Source of the DNA: Leptotrichia sp. HSP-536
Lineage (GTDB): Bacteria > Fusobacteriota > Fusobacteriia > Fusobacteriales > Leptotrichiaceae
Length of the DNA: 64,000 bases
Direction: 5' to 3'
Assembly (NCBI RefSeq): GCF_041199985.1
Contig: NZ_CP165647.1
Coordinates: 1,302,001-1,366,000, forward strand
The notes under the pieces are model-generated. The model did not search any database and was not told the origin of the DNA. It saw nothing but the letters and a program-made list of their open reading frames with translations. Shown one piece after another: positions 53,691 through 63,854 of the stretch (positions within the stretch are counted from its first letter, which is position 1; every line of letters begins with the position of its first letter). Position numbers and translations under genes: made by a program.

Positions 53691-53759
53691 ATTTTAATCC
53701 TTTTAAATAATCATAACTTTTAAACTTTGCTAACTAGAATAAAATTTAAATTATTAGAA

Positions 53760-53797
53760 AAAACAGTGAAACTTCAAAATCTCACTGTTTTTTATTA
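53760..53797. terminator. Bidirectional terminator
   Basis: Stem AAACAGTGA / TCACTGTTT flanked by A residues on the left and T residues on the right, between the plus-strand exported protein and the minus-strand autotransporter. Confidence 0.8.
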
Positions 53798-53820
53798 TCA
53801 ATTTAAAATAAACATTCTAA

Positions 53821-56800
53821 TTAATAAATAGCTCTAAATCCAATTCCACCTCTGACATTGCTTCCTTTAGTGTCATATCCTGCATTTACTGTAACTCCAA
53901 ATCTTGTATTATCTACTCCGATATTTAAATCAAATTTACCATTTCCACGATTTTCTTTATCTCCATTAAGACTATAATATTCTGCTTTTGTTCCTTTTAA
54001 TTTAGCTTTATTTTGAACATTGTTTACTTTACCTACTTCATTTTCATAAGACGCTGTTAAATTTACTTTTAGATGACTTCTTACTCCTAACGGCTGTTTG
54101 AAATTAAATGCTATTCCTACTTCTGGTTTTACTGAAAAATAGTCATTTCCTTTTATTTCTAATGCCATTGGACCAGATTCTTTGATATTTGTATATTTTC
54201 CGTATTCCATATTTAAAGATCCATATGGTTTAATGCTTGTTCTTTCACTTGTTCGTATTACTTTTGCAAGTTCATTTTTTAGAGCAACCCCATAAACATT
54301 ATAATCTCCCTTAGCATCATAAACTTTATCTACAACCAAATATTTACGTTTCATATCACCTTGTCCAACAAATGTTTCTCCTGAAATTCTCCAAGTTAAC
54401 GAACCATTGTAATCTCGTTTTGGCGCCATTATTTTAAATATTCCTGCTTTAATCATTGATTGATTTTCACGAGAATTTCCAATATCTTTGAATTTAAACT
54501 GATTATTCACAACTCCAGCATACCATCCGCTTGAATTTCCAAGTTTAACTGTCTCATCTTCATGAACATAAGCTACACCATAAGCATTGTTTTTATAGTC
54601 AATAACTCCAGCTGTATTTGTTTTAAATTCATTTTTTTGTCCAAATAATTTAATTTTGTTATTTTGTTTTGAAGAATTTCTCCATTCATCTTGTAAATGT
54701 TTAAATTCTTTACTCAAAGTACTTCCTGTTTCAAATATTCTTTGTTGGATATTTGAATATTGGTGTCCCTTCATTTCGTCAACTGCTTGTGCTAAAATAT
54801 GGGCTTCTCCTTTTCCCAATCCATTTAATTTATGGAATATTTTGCTTTCTGTAACATCTCTTGAAGCTTCTTTTTCTCCTAAACCTGTTAAGAAATTGTA
54901 ATTATCTGTATCTCCATCTTCTGCAAATGAGTTAAATGGTATTTTTGATAGATATACATTTGCAATTGTTTGGTCTGGGTTTTGTGTTGCAGTTGCTATC
55001 CATAATAAACTACTTGAAAAAATTTCCCATTTTGCAGCTGGATTTACCCGACTGACACTCATTATTGCAGCATTATAAGGTGCTATAATGTTACTTCCAA
55101 TTTGTATATCTTTAGCATCAGTATATTGTGTTGCCTCTATTCCAAAAATTAAGTTTATTTTTCTTAGTCTTGTTAGATTTTCTAACCCTTGAATTGGATT
55201 AGTGTATCTTACGCCAGAAGTGTCTACATACATTCCAATACTTGAACCTCCACCGTTATTTTGAGTAAATAGTGGATTGAAAATATTCAAATTAATATTT
55301 CCCGCTGCTAAATGAACATAATTTGGAGAAGGTGTTGCTATATCTGTGTCAACTAACATTGGCGTTACATTAACATCATTTCTAATTATATCGGCTGTTA
55401 ATGAACCTAAATGCGGTAAGCTAAATCTTATTCCTCTAACACCTTTTGAAGTATCAGTTCTACTTGTTCTGTAAATATGTTCTGAATCAGTTCCTGTAGC
55501 GTTAATGTCGTTTGTTGATATATTTCCTTCTAAACTTGCGTCTTTTCCAACATATACTCCAATTCCATCAACTGCATTAATTCTGATTGTACCGTAGTTT
55601 TTAATAACTGCGTTATTAAGAGCATAAACTCCCATAATTCCTTCACCTGTAGAATTTGGAGTAGTTTGAATTATTCCATAATTTTCTCCAACTGCATAGT
55701 CATCAAGATACATTCCTATTGTACTATCTCCAGATAAGTTTATTACTCCAGTTGCCTTATTTATAACTTTAGAACCAGGCCCACTTGCATACATTCCAAT
55801 TCCGTTGTCACCTGTAACATTGATTATTCCTTCGTTTTCAGCAACTGCACCATTTTTAGCTGCCATTCCTATTGAATAATTGCTTCCAGCAACATCAGAT
55901 TTATTTATTGTTATTGTTCCACCGTTTAAGTTAAAGGCTTTCCCATCTGTTCCAGTTACATAAATTCCGACATTTCCAATACCGTTTTCAAAGTTAATAT
56001 TTCCGTGATTATCAACTCTTCCTGATGAATATATACCAAAGTTTTCTCTACTTGTTGCATTTTTTGTACTAATATCTGTGTAATTGGCAATTACTCCAAG
56101 TTTATCGGCTGAATATGCGTAAACCGATCTACTTCCTAATCCGACACTTATCGCACTACTTGTAATATAGTTATTTCCAGTTGCATTAGCATTTACAATT
56201 CCAAATGAATTATCTCCAAGATCAAATTTTGCATTGACATTAATATGAGCATTCTGATTTTCCCCAACCAAATAAAGTCCTACAGCCTCATCATTTCCAG
56301 TTTTTATCGTTCCGTCACTTAATGCAACATCACCATTTTGTGAATAAATTGCAACTCCACCATTTCCAACTGTTATATCTCCAGAATTTTCCACTGCATA
56401 TCCAAATATTCCGACTGTTTTCGCTCCTGTCTCAATTTTAGAGCCTGCATTAGTTTTAATTGTATTGTTTTTTCCAGTTGTGTAAATTCCAACATTTGGA
56501 TTGCTTAATGTTGCAGAATCTCCTGTTAATATAATATTTCCACTATTTTCAGTTACGTAACCTTTGTTTAATGTATCTGGTTTTGTAAAGATTCCTACGT
56601 TTTTATCTCCTGTTAATGAGATTGTTCCATTATTTTGTAATAAAGTTGTTCCAATTACTCCAGCATCCAATTCTCCCGGATTGTAAATCATCCCAATAGA
56701 AGCATTACTTATCCCGTGAATTGCTCCATCATTTTTCATTACTTCACTAGTAGTTGCAGATGTATTTGTGTAGTACATTGCTGCTCCAGATTCGCCATTT

Positions 56801-59703
56801 AACGTTATTTGCCCACCAGCTTCATTAATAACTTTAGAATTTTCAACTCCGTAAAGTCCTGTCGAATCCTTTCCAGTTAGCGTAATTTGCCCTCTATTAA
56901 CTACATTTCCGTATTTCGCATAAATTGCAAGCGCATTTTTCCCATTTAGTTCAATCGTTCCTGCTGTGTCATTCATTAGAGTTACTGCTGGTTTTGATAC
57001 TGTTTTATTTTCTTGAGCCATTGCAACACGACCGTCATCATTTCCGCTTATCTTGTTTTGGTTAATTATTGATGAATTAGAAATTTCCAAAGTATTATAC
57101 AGATCTGCAGCATTATCAAGATCAACTGCATTGTCTACTTTAACTTCACTTAAATAAAGCATGAAATTTTTATAGTTACTTCCTGTTATAGTTGGACCAC
57201 CAGGCACAGATGAAATATTCGTATCACTTAAATTCATCTTAACTTTTGAAGCTAAAAACAATCTTGAATCATTTTGCATTGTTAAATTAAGATTTGCAAT
57301 TGTGCCACTAAAAGTAGTAGCAAAATAACTACTAATATCAGAAGCTCCAAATGCACCGTAATTTACAGTATTATTATATCCAACCGCACTTCCAGCAGCT
57401 GAAGTCGTACTTGGAACATAGTAAAATGCAGTTCCTCTATTAGTCGCATCTGTTCCACCAGTAACTGTCGCATTCAAAGTCCCGCTTATCTTAACTTTTC
57501 CAGTACCATTTGTACCATTATAGAATAACAGCGATTTTTGTCCAGTCGTAGCTGTAGAAGTTTTCCCAGTAACAATTTCAATTTCCCCGTTATTATCAGC
57601 AAAATAGTTAATCGCTCCATCAGCAGCATGAATTGTAGAAGTTCCCATTTTTAGCGTTCCATCAGCATAAACTCCAATAGATTTGTTACCAATTACAGTC
57701 GAATTAATTATTCCATTACCACTATCAACTTCCGAATCTTTTCCAACAATCACAGCAACTGTACCTCTACTGTTATCTGTCGTATTTCCACCAGAAACAG
57801 TAATAGTTCCCGTATTTGTTATCTTCCCATATTTAGAAGTTATAACTCCAATTGAACCAGCAGAAGTAGCTGAAATAGTTCCAGCATTCGTACCTTCTCC
57901 ATGCTCAGTCGCATTCTTTCCATAAACAGCCATTCCAATATTCTGACCATCAGTTATATCAACTGTTTTTCCAGCATTATTAACTACTTTTGCATTATTA
58001 GTATAAAAACCAATATTTTCTTTTCCAGTACTTGAAATAGTAATCGTACCATTATTAGTCAATGTTGGCGTCACAGTCCCTGTTTTATTAGCACGAAGAG
58101 CTATTGAATAATCTTTAGTTCCTTCTATATTTATATTTCCAGAATTTGTTCCAGAAATTTCTTCAGTATAAATTCCAAATGAATTTTTTCCTTTTATTGT
58201 AATTGTTCCACCAGAAACATTTTCCAATGTTCCTCCAATTGTACCAGCTCCACTCCAACTTTTAGCAAGTTTTACTGCAATTCCTCCTGATGAATCTCCA
58301 TTAATATTTATAGTACCTTGATTTCTAAAAACTGAATTATCCTTAAGTTCACTTACTCTTGAACCTGTTCCATCCAATGCCCCAAAAGCAATCCCATAAC
58401 TATTTTTTCCATTTAACGTTATTGTACCAGCATTTATTGCTACTGTTTTTAAATCATTGTTGAATCCAGTACTAGAAGCTGAATTAGTATTTGTACCTGT
58501 TGTTTCTTTAAAATTAACAATATTTATAGCTGTTGAATCATCTCCTATCATAGTTATTGTACTATTATTTTTTAATGTATGAACACTCCCAGTATAATTT
58601 CCTTGTCCTCCTTCAGGAGTTAATGTTAAAGCTACTTGTTTATTAGCATTTCCATTTATTGTTCCGTTATTTATTGCAGAAAAGATTCCTAAATTAGGAT
58701 TAGCTTGAACTTCCAATCCTCCTGTTGTACTAGCATTCAGATTAATCTCTCCTTGATTAATTATTGAAGTAGTTTGAGCTGCTAATGTACTCCATGATCC
58801 TGCATCAATAACAGCCGCTCTTCTTCCACTATTCTGTACATTTATAGTTGCTCCTGGCATTATTGTATAACTTGCTTTTGAAACGCTACCTATATCAATA
58901 ACAGTATGTGCAGGATTTCCCACATGTGTTCTTCCCCAAGTGGAAGAACTTAGATTATAAGTACCTGCTGGCAAATCAACATTAAATCCATTAGAATCCC
59001 ATCCAGATGAATTTGCAAATGCTGATAATGTAACTGGTACTATATTAACAGTTGATGGTGTTACTGTTGGAATACTTGGACTTACCGGTGTAAACTCCAC
59101 TGTTTCCGGAAAAGTTGGAACGTTCACTGTTTTATCAGGCGGTGTTATTCTTCCCTTTGATAAAAGTCTCGGATTTATTGAAGCGTTCATGTGTATTGGT
59201 ACTTTTGGTTCAGCTGTTTCTATCAGATTTAGCTTTGTTACTCCATAAAGATTATTGTTTGTTCTTTGAGTGTATTTTGCTTTCCCCACTTCTCTAGTAT
59301 AAATGAAGTTTTCTGTTTTGTCTCCACGACCTTTATAAGTTCCATTCCAATCATTAGAAATTTCATTTATTGCAAATTGCCAGCTGCTCCATGGACTTTT
59401 TGTTACATGTTCCCCTTGCTCTATAAGCTCAATTAATTCCAAATTTTTCCCAATTAATATTTTTTTATTTTTTGACTTTAATTGTTTTAAATTTAATTTT
59501 GCATTTTTAATTGAATTAGCTAATACCTGCTTTTCTCTCTCAACCTTTATATCTTTTGAATTATTTTCTGAAAATAAATTTTTTGACATTACTGTACCGT
59601 ATAATAAAAATGTAAGCAATGCAGATTCTGTATATTTAAAGTTTTTACATTTTTTTGCAAATCCTTTCAAATCTTTTCTCAAACTTTGCAAGTTATTTGT
59701 CAT
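53821..59703 (-). CDS. Giant autotransporter adhesin-like protein
   Basis: 1960 residues. N terminus (about residues 1-45, LRKDLKGFAKKCKNFKYTES then a hydrophobic segment) matches the autotransporter-associated N-terminal region of Leptotrichia and Fusobacterium. A short coiled stretch and a Pro-rich linker (about 190-215) follow. Then more than 1300 residues of beta-helix with repeating NGTITLNGKNSYGI-type units. The last 280 or so residues form a beta-barrel ending in GGIGFRAIY. It would be exported and displayed on the surface. The promoter is seen upstream. Confidence 0.9.
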   Translation of the reverse strand: MTNNLQSLRKDLKGFAKKCKNFKYTESALLTFLLYGTVMSKNLFSENNSKDIKVEREKQVLANSIKNAKLNLKQLKSKNKKILIGKNLELIELIEQGEHVTKSPWSSWQFAINEISNDWNGTYKGRGDKTENFIYTREVGKAKYTQRTNNNLYGVTKLNLIETAEPKVPIHMNASINPRLLSKGRITPPDKTVNVPTFPETVEFTPVSPSIPTVTPSTVNIVPVTLSAFANSSGWDSNGFNVDLPAGTYNLSSSTWGRTHVGNPAHTVIDIGSVSKASYTIMPGATINVQNSGRRAAVIDAGSWSTLAAQTTSIINQGEINLNASTTGGLEVQANPNLGIFSAINNGTINGNANKQVALTLTPEGGQGNYTGSVHTLKNNSTITMIGDDSTAINIVNFKETTGTNTNSASSTGFNNDLKTVAINAGTITLNGKNSYGIAFGALDGTGSRVSELKDNSVFRNQGTININGDSSGGIAVKLAKSWSGAGTIGGTLENVSGGTITIKGKNSFGIYTEEISGTNSGNINIEGTKDYSIALRANKTGTVTPTLTNNGTITISSTGKENIGFYTNNAKVVNNAGKTVDITDGQNIGMAVYGKNATEHGEGTNAGTISATSAGSIGVITSKYGKITNTGTITVSGGNTTDNSRGTVAVIVGKDSEVDSGNGIINSTVIGNKSIGVYADGTLKMGTSTIHAADGAINYFADNNGEIEIVTGKTSTATTGQKSLLFYNGTNGTGKVKISGTLNATVTGGTDATNRGTAFYYVPSTTSAAGSAVGYNNTVNYGAFGASDISSYFATTFSGTIANLNLTMQNDSRLFLASKVKMNLSDTNISSVPGGPTITGSNYKNFMLYLSEVKVDNAVDLDNAADLYNTLEISNSSIINQNKISGNDDGRVAMAQENKTVSKPAVTLMNDTAGTIELNGKNALAIYAKYGNVVNRGQITLTGKDSTGLYGVENSKVINEAGGQITLNGESGAAMYYTNTSATTSEVMKNDGAIHGISNASIGMIYNPGELDAGVIGTTLLQNNGTISLTGDKNVGIFTKPDTLNKGYVTENSGNIILTGDSATLSNPNVGIYTTGKNNTIKTNAGSKIETGAKTVGIFGYAVENSGDITVGNGGVAIYSQNGDVALSDGTIKTGNDEAVGLYLVGENQNAHINVNAKFDLGDNSFGIVNANATGNNYITSSAISVGLGSRSVYAYSADKLGVIANYTDISTKNATSRENFGIYSSGRVDNHGNINFENGIGNVGIYVTGTDGKAFNLNGGTITINKSDVAGSNYSIGMAAKNGAVAENEGIINVTGDNGIGMYASGPGSKVINKATGVINLSGDSTIGMYLDDYAVGENYGIIQTTPNSTGEGIMGVYALNNAVIKNYGTIRINAVDGIGVYVGKDASLEGNISTNDINATGTDSEHIYRTSRTDTSKGVRGIRFSLPHLGSLTADIIRNDVNVTPMLVDTDIATPSPNYVHLAAGNINLNIFNPLFTQNNGGGSSIGMYVDTSGVRYTNPIQGLENLTRLRKINLIFGIEATQYTDAKDIQIGSNIIAPYNAAIMSVSRVNPAAKWEIFSSSLLWIATATQNPDQTIANVYLSKIPFNSFAEDGDTDNYNFLTGLGEKEASRDVTESKIFHKLNGLGKGEAHILAQAVDEMKGHQYSNIQQRIFETGSTLSKEFKHLQDEWRNSSKQNNKIKLFGQKNEFKTNTAGVIDYKNNAYGVAYVHEDETVKLGNSSGWYAGVVNNQFKFKDIGNSRENQSMIKAGIFKIMAPKRDYNGSLTWRISGETFVGQGDMKRKYLVVDKVYDAKGDYNVYGVALKNELAKVIRTSERTSIKPYGSLNMEYGKYTNIKESGPMALEIKGNDYFSVKPEVGIAFNFKQPLGVRSHLKVNLTASYENEVGKVNNVQNKAKLKGTKAEYYSLNGDKENRGNGKFDLNIGVDNTRFGVTVNAGYDTKGSNVRGGIGFRAIY

Positions 59704-60041
59704 TCTATTTATATTCCTTTCTTCGTTTTATAGACAAAAAAATTTATATTTTAAAAACAATATTAATTTAATATATTTACATTATTATTATCTTTATAAA
59801 ATTTTTCATTACTGTTGCCTATTATATCATAGAAAAAATACTTTTTCAAAATTAATTTATAATAAAAATTAATTTTATTTCAATAATTATACATAAAAAT
59901 AACTATACATCTGTTTGATTATTTTAATTATTATTATTGTTATCAACAATTAATTCTTAAGTTTATATAATTTAAAAATTTATATTTTTTTTAATTTTTA
60001 AAATATTTATTGAAGAAAATTTATTAAAAAATTAAAAAATT
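59704..60041. other. AT-rich gap, no gene seen
   Basis: 338 bp of extreme AT content with no coding frame. It contains the autotransporter promoter at 59821-59849. Nothing else recognised. Confidence 0.6.
59821..59849 (-). promoter_or_regulatory. Promoter of the autotransporter
   Basis: On the minus strand TTGAAA, 17-bp spacer, TATAAT (plus-strand 59844-59849 and 59821-59826), about 118 bp before the start codon. Confidence 0.7.
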
Positions 60042-61562
60042 TTATTTTCTTATCATTCTATTTTTAACCAAATATTCTCTAGCCACATCTTTAGCCTTTT
60101 TCCCATTAACTCCCACTTCAAAGTTCATCTTACGCATTTCATAATCTGCAACTTTGTTATGCAGTTTATTTAAAATTTGCTCTAATTTTGGATATTTTTT
60201 CAATGTTTCACTTCGCATTAAAGGAGCTCCCTGATAAGGTGGGAATAAATTCTTATCATCTTCAAGAACCGTCATTTTATACTGTTCCAGCTCACTATCC
60301 GTAGAATAAGCATCAATTACATTTATATCTCCGCTTTGCACCGCCACATACCGTAATTTCGGCTCAAATTCCTTCACATCAGGAAATTCAAAATTATAAA
60401 GTTTCTTCATTCCTTTATAACCATCTTCCCTGTCAACAAATTCCCGTGTAAAGCCAACTTTTGCCTTATCCTTCACTCGTGCTAAATCCGATATTTTTAT
60501 AAGATTATTTTCACTTGCAAATTTTTGTGAAACTCCAACTGCATAAGTGTTATTGTATGCCATTGGTTTTAACAGAACCATGTTATATTTTTTCAAAATT
60601 CCATTTCTAGCCTGCTCATAAACTTGCTCCTTAATATTGCTAACGGGTTTTTCGTTAAGGAATGTGAATACTACAGTTCCTGTAAATTCAGGATAAATAT
60701 CAACTTCTCCTGATTTTAAAGCATTAAAGTTAAATGATGTAGTTCCAAATCCTGATTTTAGTTCCACATCCACATTCATTTCATCTTCAATCAGAAGTTT
60801 ATACATATTTATCAATATTTCCGGCTCTGTTCCCAATTTCCCTGAAATTACAATTTTATCTTTTTTGTTTTGCTTATTCATAACTAAATTTCCAACAAAA
60901 AATACCATAAATAGAGCAATGAATGAAATTAAAATTACTTTCCAGTTTTTATTTTCCAGTTTCTTTAATACAAAATCAAACAGAACTGCTAATAACGCCG
61001 ATGGAATCGCCCCAAGTAAAATCAAGTCCATATTATTTCTGTCAAGCCCAAGCAAAATCAATTTCCCAAGCCCACCTGCACCAATTAACGAAGCAAGTGT
61101 CGCCGTTCCAATGATAAGAACTGTTGCTGTACGGATTCCAGCCATAATTACAGGCATCGCAAGTGGCAGCTGAACTTTAAAAAGCTGTTGGATCTTATTC
61201 ATTCCCATAGCCCTTGAAGCCACCATATACACTGGATCAACGCCATTTATCCCCGTATACGTATTTCGTAAAAGTGGAAGCAAGGCATAAATTACAAGTG
61301 CTGTAATTGCAGGTTTTCTACCAATTCCCATTATTGGAATAAGAAGTCCAAGCAAGGCAAGTGATGGAACTGTTTGCATTACTGCTGTTAGTCCGATAAT
61401 TATTTCTGCTATTTTCTTTTTATATGTCAAATAAATTCCAAGCGGAATTGCAATAATCAGGGCAATTACAAGTGCATAAAATGAAATCTGGATATGCTCA
61501 AGAACAGCCTTAAAAAACTCCTCTTTACGCTCATAAAATACCTGAAAAAAGTGATTATTCAT
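60042..61562 (-). CDS. Osmoprotectant ABC transporter, fused permease and binding protein
   Basis: 506 residues. The first ~215 are an OpuBB-like permease with five or six hydrophobic segments and the EAA-like loop ASRAMGMNKIQQLFKVQLPL. Residues about 235-506 are an OpuAC-type substrate-binding domain (GKLGTEPEILINMYKLLIED). Imports glycine betaine, choline or similar. The ATPase is encoded at 62439, not adjacent. Confidence 0.88.
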   Translation of the reverse strand: MNNHFFQVFYERKEEFFKAVLEHIQISFYALVIALIIAIPLGIYLTYKKKIAEIIIGLTAVMQTVPSLALLGLLIPIMGIGRKPAITALVIYALLPLLRNTYTGINGVDPVYMVASRAMGMNKIQQLFKVQLPLAMPVIMAGIRTATVLIIGTATLASLIGAGGLGKLILLGLDRNNMDLILLGAIPSALLAVLFDFVLKKLENKNWKVILISFIALFMVFFVGNLVMNKQNKKDKIVISGKLGTEPEILINMYKLLIEDEMNVDVELKSGFGTTSFNFNALKSGEVDIYPEFTGTVVFTFLNEKPVSNIKEQVYEQARNGILKKYNMVLLKPMAYNNTYAVGVSQKFASENNLIKISDLARVKDKAKVGFTREFVDREDGYKGMKKLYNFEFPDVKEFEPKLRYVAVQSGDINVIDAYSTDSELEQYKMTVLEDDKNLFPPYQGAPLMRSETLKKYPKLEQILNKLHNKVADYEMRKMNFEVGVNGKKAKDVAREYLVKNRMIRK

Positions 61563-61605
61563 TATTTCCTCCTTTTATTTCTAAAATTTACTTATTTAAA
61601 GTTCA

Positions 61606-61740
61606 ATTAGGAAATACCTAAAAAATTCAAAATCTATGTTGTATTTTGTTTATGAATTGTTATAAAACTAATACTGTTATTTTTGACTTAATAAATTTTT
61701 CAAAAAATTATTATTTTAATAGTTTTCAGCATACCTAATT
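61606..61740. mobile_element. MITE-like element, copy 2 (degenerate)
   Basis: About 135 bp running from ATTAGG to CCTAAT. It shares AAAATCTATGTTGTATTTT-like and TTGAAAAATTTATTAA-like parts with copy 1 after alignment, in the same orientation. No ORF. Confidence 0.6.
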
Positions 61741-61764
61741 ATAACTGTTTATTTTGAATTTAAA

Positions 61765-62289
61765 CTAATCTTGTAAATTATTTTTTATATATTCTGCATA
61801 TTTTTTTGCACTTTCAGCAATTTTTTCATCGCTTAAATCTGGCATTACTCCAAATAATGAATAAATTGGCAGTTCAATTCCTTGGACATGAGCTATGCTT
61901 AATAAAAATGGCTTTAACACTTCTTTTATTGTCAATCCATTTGTTCCATCATATCTTGATGCAATTCCTCCAGTTGTCACTGCAACTCCGATTTTTTTCC
62001 CTTTAAGTACTTTATTTTCACCATAATGAGCTGCCATAAATACAGTATCTATCCATTCTTTAAGCAAAGACGGACAATTAAACCAAAATAAAGGAAACTG
62101 CAATATTAAAGTCCCTGTTTCAGATAATAGTTTTAGTTCTTTTTCAACGTCAATTTTTCCATCAGGATATTTTTCATAAATATTATACAGCTCTATATCT
62201 GATAATTTTTCTGCTTCTTCTTTAAAGGCTTTATTCGCTCTTGAATTTTCCATATCAGGATGTGCCAAAACCACTAATGTTTTTTTCAT
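61765..62289 (-). CDS. NAD(P)H oxidoreductase (flavodoxin-like)
   Basis: 174 residues. Begins KTLVVLAHPDMENSRANKAF, the flavin-binding loop of the MdaB/Kef-associated quinone reductase family, and has LILQFPLFWFNCPSLLKEWI and TTGG. Probably reduces quinones with NAD(P)H. It separates the two halves of the opu transport cluster and is flanked by MITE-like sequences. Confidence 0.85.
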   Translation of the reverse strand: MKKTLVVLAHPDMENSRANKAFKEEAEKLSDIELYNIYEKYPDGKIDVEKELKLLSETGTLILQFPLFWFNCPSLLKEWIDTVFMAAHYGENKVLKGKKIGVAVTTGGIASRYDGTNGLTIKEVLKPFLLSIAHVQGIELPIYSLFGVMPDLSDEKIAESAKKYAEYIKNNLQD

Positions 62290-62376
62290 TTTTATTTTCC
62301 TTCTTTCTTTCTTTCAAATTGTTTTTCTTAGTTTTATTAATAATTTATTTTCAAAAATTATTAAAATTACTTCTTT

Positions 62377-62435
62377 ATTAGGATATTTCTGAAAACTATT
62401 AAAATAATAATCTTTTAAAAATTTTTTTCATTTTT
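62377..62435. mobile_element. MITE-like end, copy 3 (partial)
   Basis: Begins ATTAGG and continues TTTCTGAAAACTATTAAAAT, the inverse of the right end of copy 2. Only one end is recognisable. Confidence 0.5.
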
Positions 62436-62438
62436 ATT

Positions 62439-63269
62439 TTATATTTTTTTTATTTCCAGAAGAAATTTCTCATATTCCCCATTTTCCTTTAATTTTTCAA
62501 TAATTTTTTTATCAATTTCATTTTCAGCATTCTTATTTTGCTCCAAACTGATAAATTCCCTTACAAATTCATCTTTCGGATTATTAATTAACTCAGATTT
62601 CGTCCCAGATTGAAGGATTTTCCCATCCTTAATTATAAAAATCCTGTCTCCCAGATAAAAGGCTTCTTCAATATCATGCGTTACAAAAACAATCGTTTTA
62701 TTAATTTTCTGCTGCAATTCCTTTATGTCTTTCTGTAAACTTTTCCTTGTAATCGGATCTAACGCACTAAAAGGCTCATCCATAAGTATAATTTCAGGAT
62801 TCCCTGCTAATGCCCTCGCAATTCCGATTCTCTGCGCTTCCCCGCCAGACAGTTCAGACGGCATTCTTTTCAAATATTTCTCACTTTCCAGCCCAATCAT
62901 TTCCAGAAGTTCCTCTGTCCTTGCCTTAATCTCCTCTTTCTTCCACCCTTTCAGTTCAGGCACGATACTTATATTTTCTTCTACTGTCAAATGGGGAAAT
63001 AAAGCTACTTGCTGTAAGACATAACCCATATTCCAACGCATTTTATGAATATTATATTCAAAAATATTTTTTCCTTTTATTTCTATTTTCCCAGAAGTCG
63101 CATCTTCCAGCCTATTTATCATTTTCAAAGCTGTAGTTTTCCCGCTTCCCGAAGTTCCGATAAACACAATAAATTCTCCTTCATTTATCGAAAAATTTAT
63201 ATCTTTTACAGCTTCATTTCCATTCGGATACACTTTATTCACATTCTGAAATTCTATAATTTTGTTCAT
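62439..63269 (-). CDS. Osmoprotectant ABC transporter ATPase
   Basis: 276 residues. Walker A GTSGSGKTT, Q-loop YVLQQ, signature LSGGEAQRIGIARAL, Walker B ILMDEP and VTHD. OpuBA/ProV type without CBS domains. Partner of the permease-binding protein fusion at 60042. Confidence 0.88.
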   Translation of the reverse strand: MNKIIEFQNVNKVYPNGNEAVKDINFSINEGEFIVFIGTSGSGKTTALKMINRLEDATSGKIEIKGKNIFEYNIHKMRWNMGYVLQQVALFPHLTVEENISIVPELKGWKKEEIKARTEELLEMIGLESEKYLKRMPSELSGGEAQRIGIARALAGNPEIILMDEPFSALDPITRKSLQKDIKELQQKINKTIVFVTHDIEEAFYLGDRIFIIKDGKILQSGTKSELINNPKDEFVREFISLEQNKNAENEIDKKIIEKLKENGEYEKFLLEIKKI

Positions 63270-63284
63270 ATTCTCTCCTTCCCA

Positions 63285-63743
63285 TTATTTCTTGCTTCTT
63301 TCCTTTTCAACCTTCTCTAAATTTTGCGAAATTCTTTCCAAAAAACCTTCACACATCTCAATTTCCCCTTGAGAAAACCCTTCATAAACATAATTTGTCA
63401 TAGTTTCAGAAATTTCCTCATATTCTTTTTTAAAGCCCTGTGCATACTCTGTAAGTCTTATCAGCACTTTCCGTCTATCATCAGGATGTGGCGCTCTTTC
63501 TATCAATCCAGCCTTTTCGATTCTATCCAGCATTGGTGTAAGCGTATTTATCGCAAGCCCAGTTTTTTCTGACAATTCCTTACACGTTACATTATCCTTT
63601 TCCCAAAGTATATGCAAGATTTTTCCACGTTCTCCATTAAATACTGTAATTTGCTTTTTTGAAAGAATATAGTTTAAGATTCTATCATGCGTCTGCTTAA
63701 TTTTGCTTATATATATTCCCAAATTTACTTTTTTATTCATCAT
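63285..63743 (-). CDS. MarR family regulator
   Basis: 152 residues. Winged helix with CKELSEKTGLAINTLTPMLD and the wing KAGLIERAPHPDDRRKVLIRL, the MarR signature. Divergent from an alcohol dehydrogenase-like gene and upstream of the opu genes. A perfect palindrome sits in the divergent promoter. Confidence 0.9.
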   Translation of the reverse strand: MMNKKVNLGIYISKIKQTHDRILNYILSKKQITVFNGERGKILHILWEKDNVTCKELSEKTGLAINTLTPMLDRIEKAGLIERAPHPDDRRKVLIRLTEYAQGFKKEYEEISETMTNYVYEGFSQGEIEMCEGFLERISQNLEKVEKERSKK

Positions 63744-63769
63744 AGCCTCCTAATCTAAACAAAATTTTC

Positions 63770-63803
63770 TTGACTTTTTAGTTCTATATAGTATAATACT
63801 ATA
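63770..63803 (+). promoter_or_regulatory. Promoter with MarR-type palindrome
   Basis: TTGACT (63770-63775), 16-bp spacer, TATAAT (63792-63797). The -10 lies inside the perfect 17-bp palindrome TATAGTATAATACTATA at 63787-63803. A bound MarR dimer would block the promoter. Confidence 0.75.
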
Positions 63804-63854
63804 AAGAATTATTTTTGTCAATTAAAATTTAAAAAATAAGAAAGGAATTTTACT

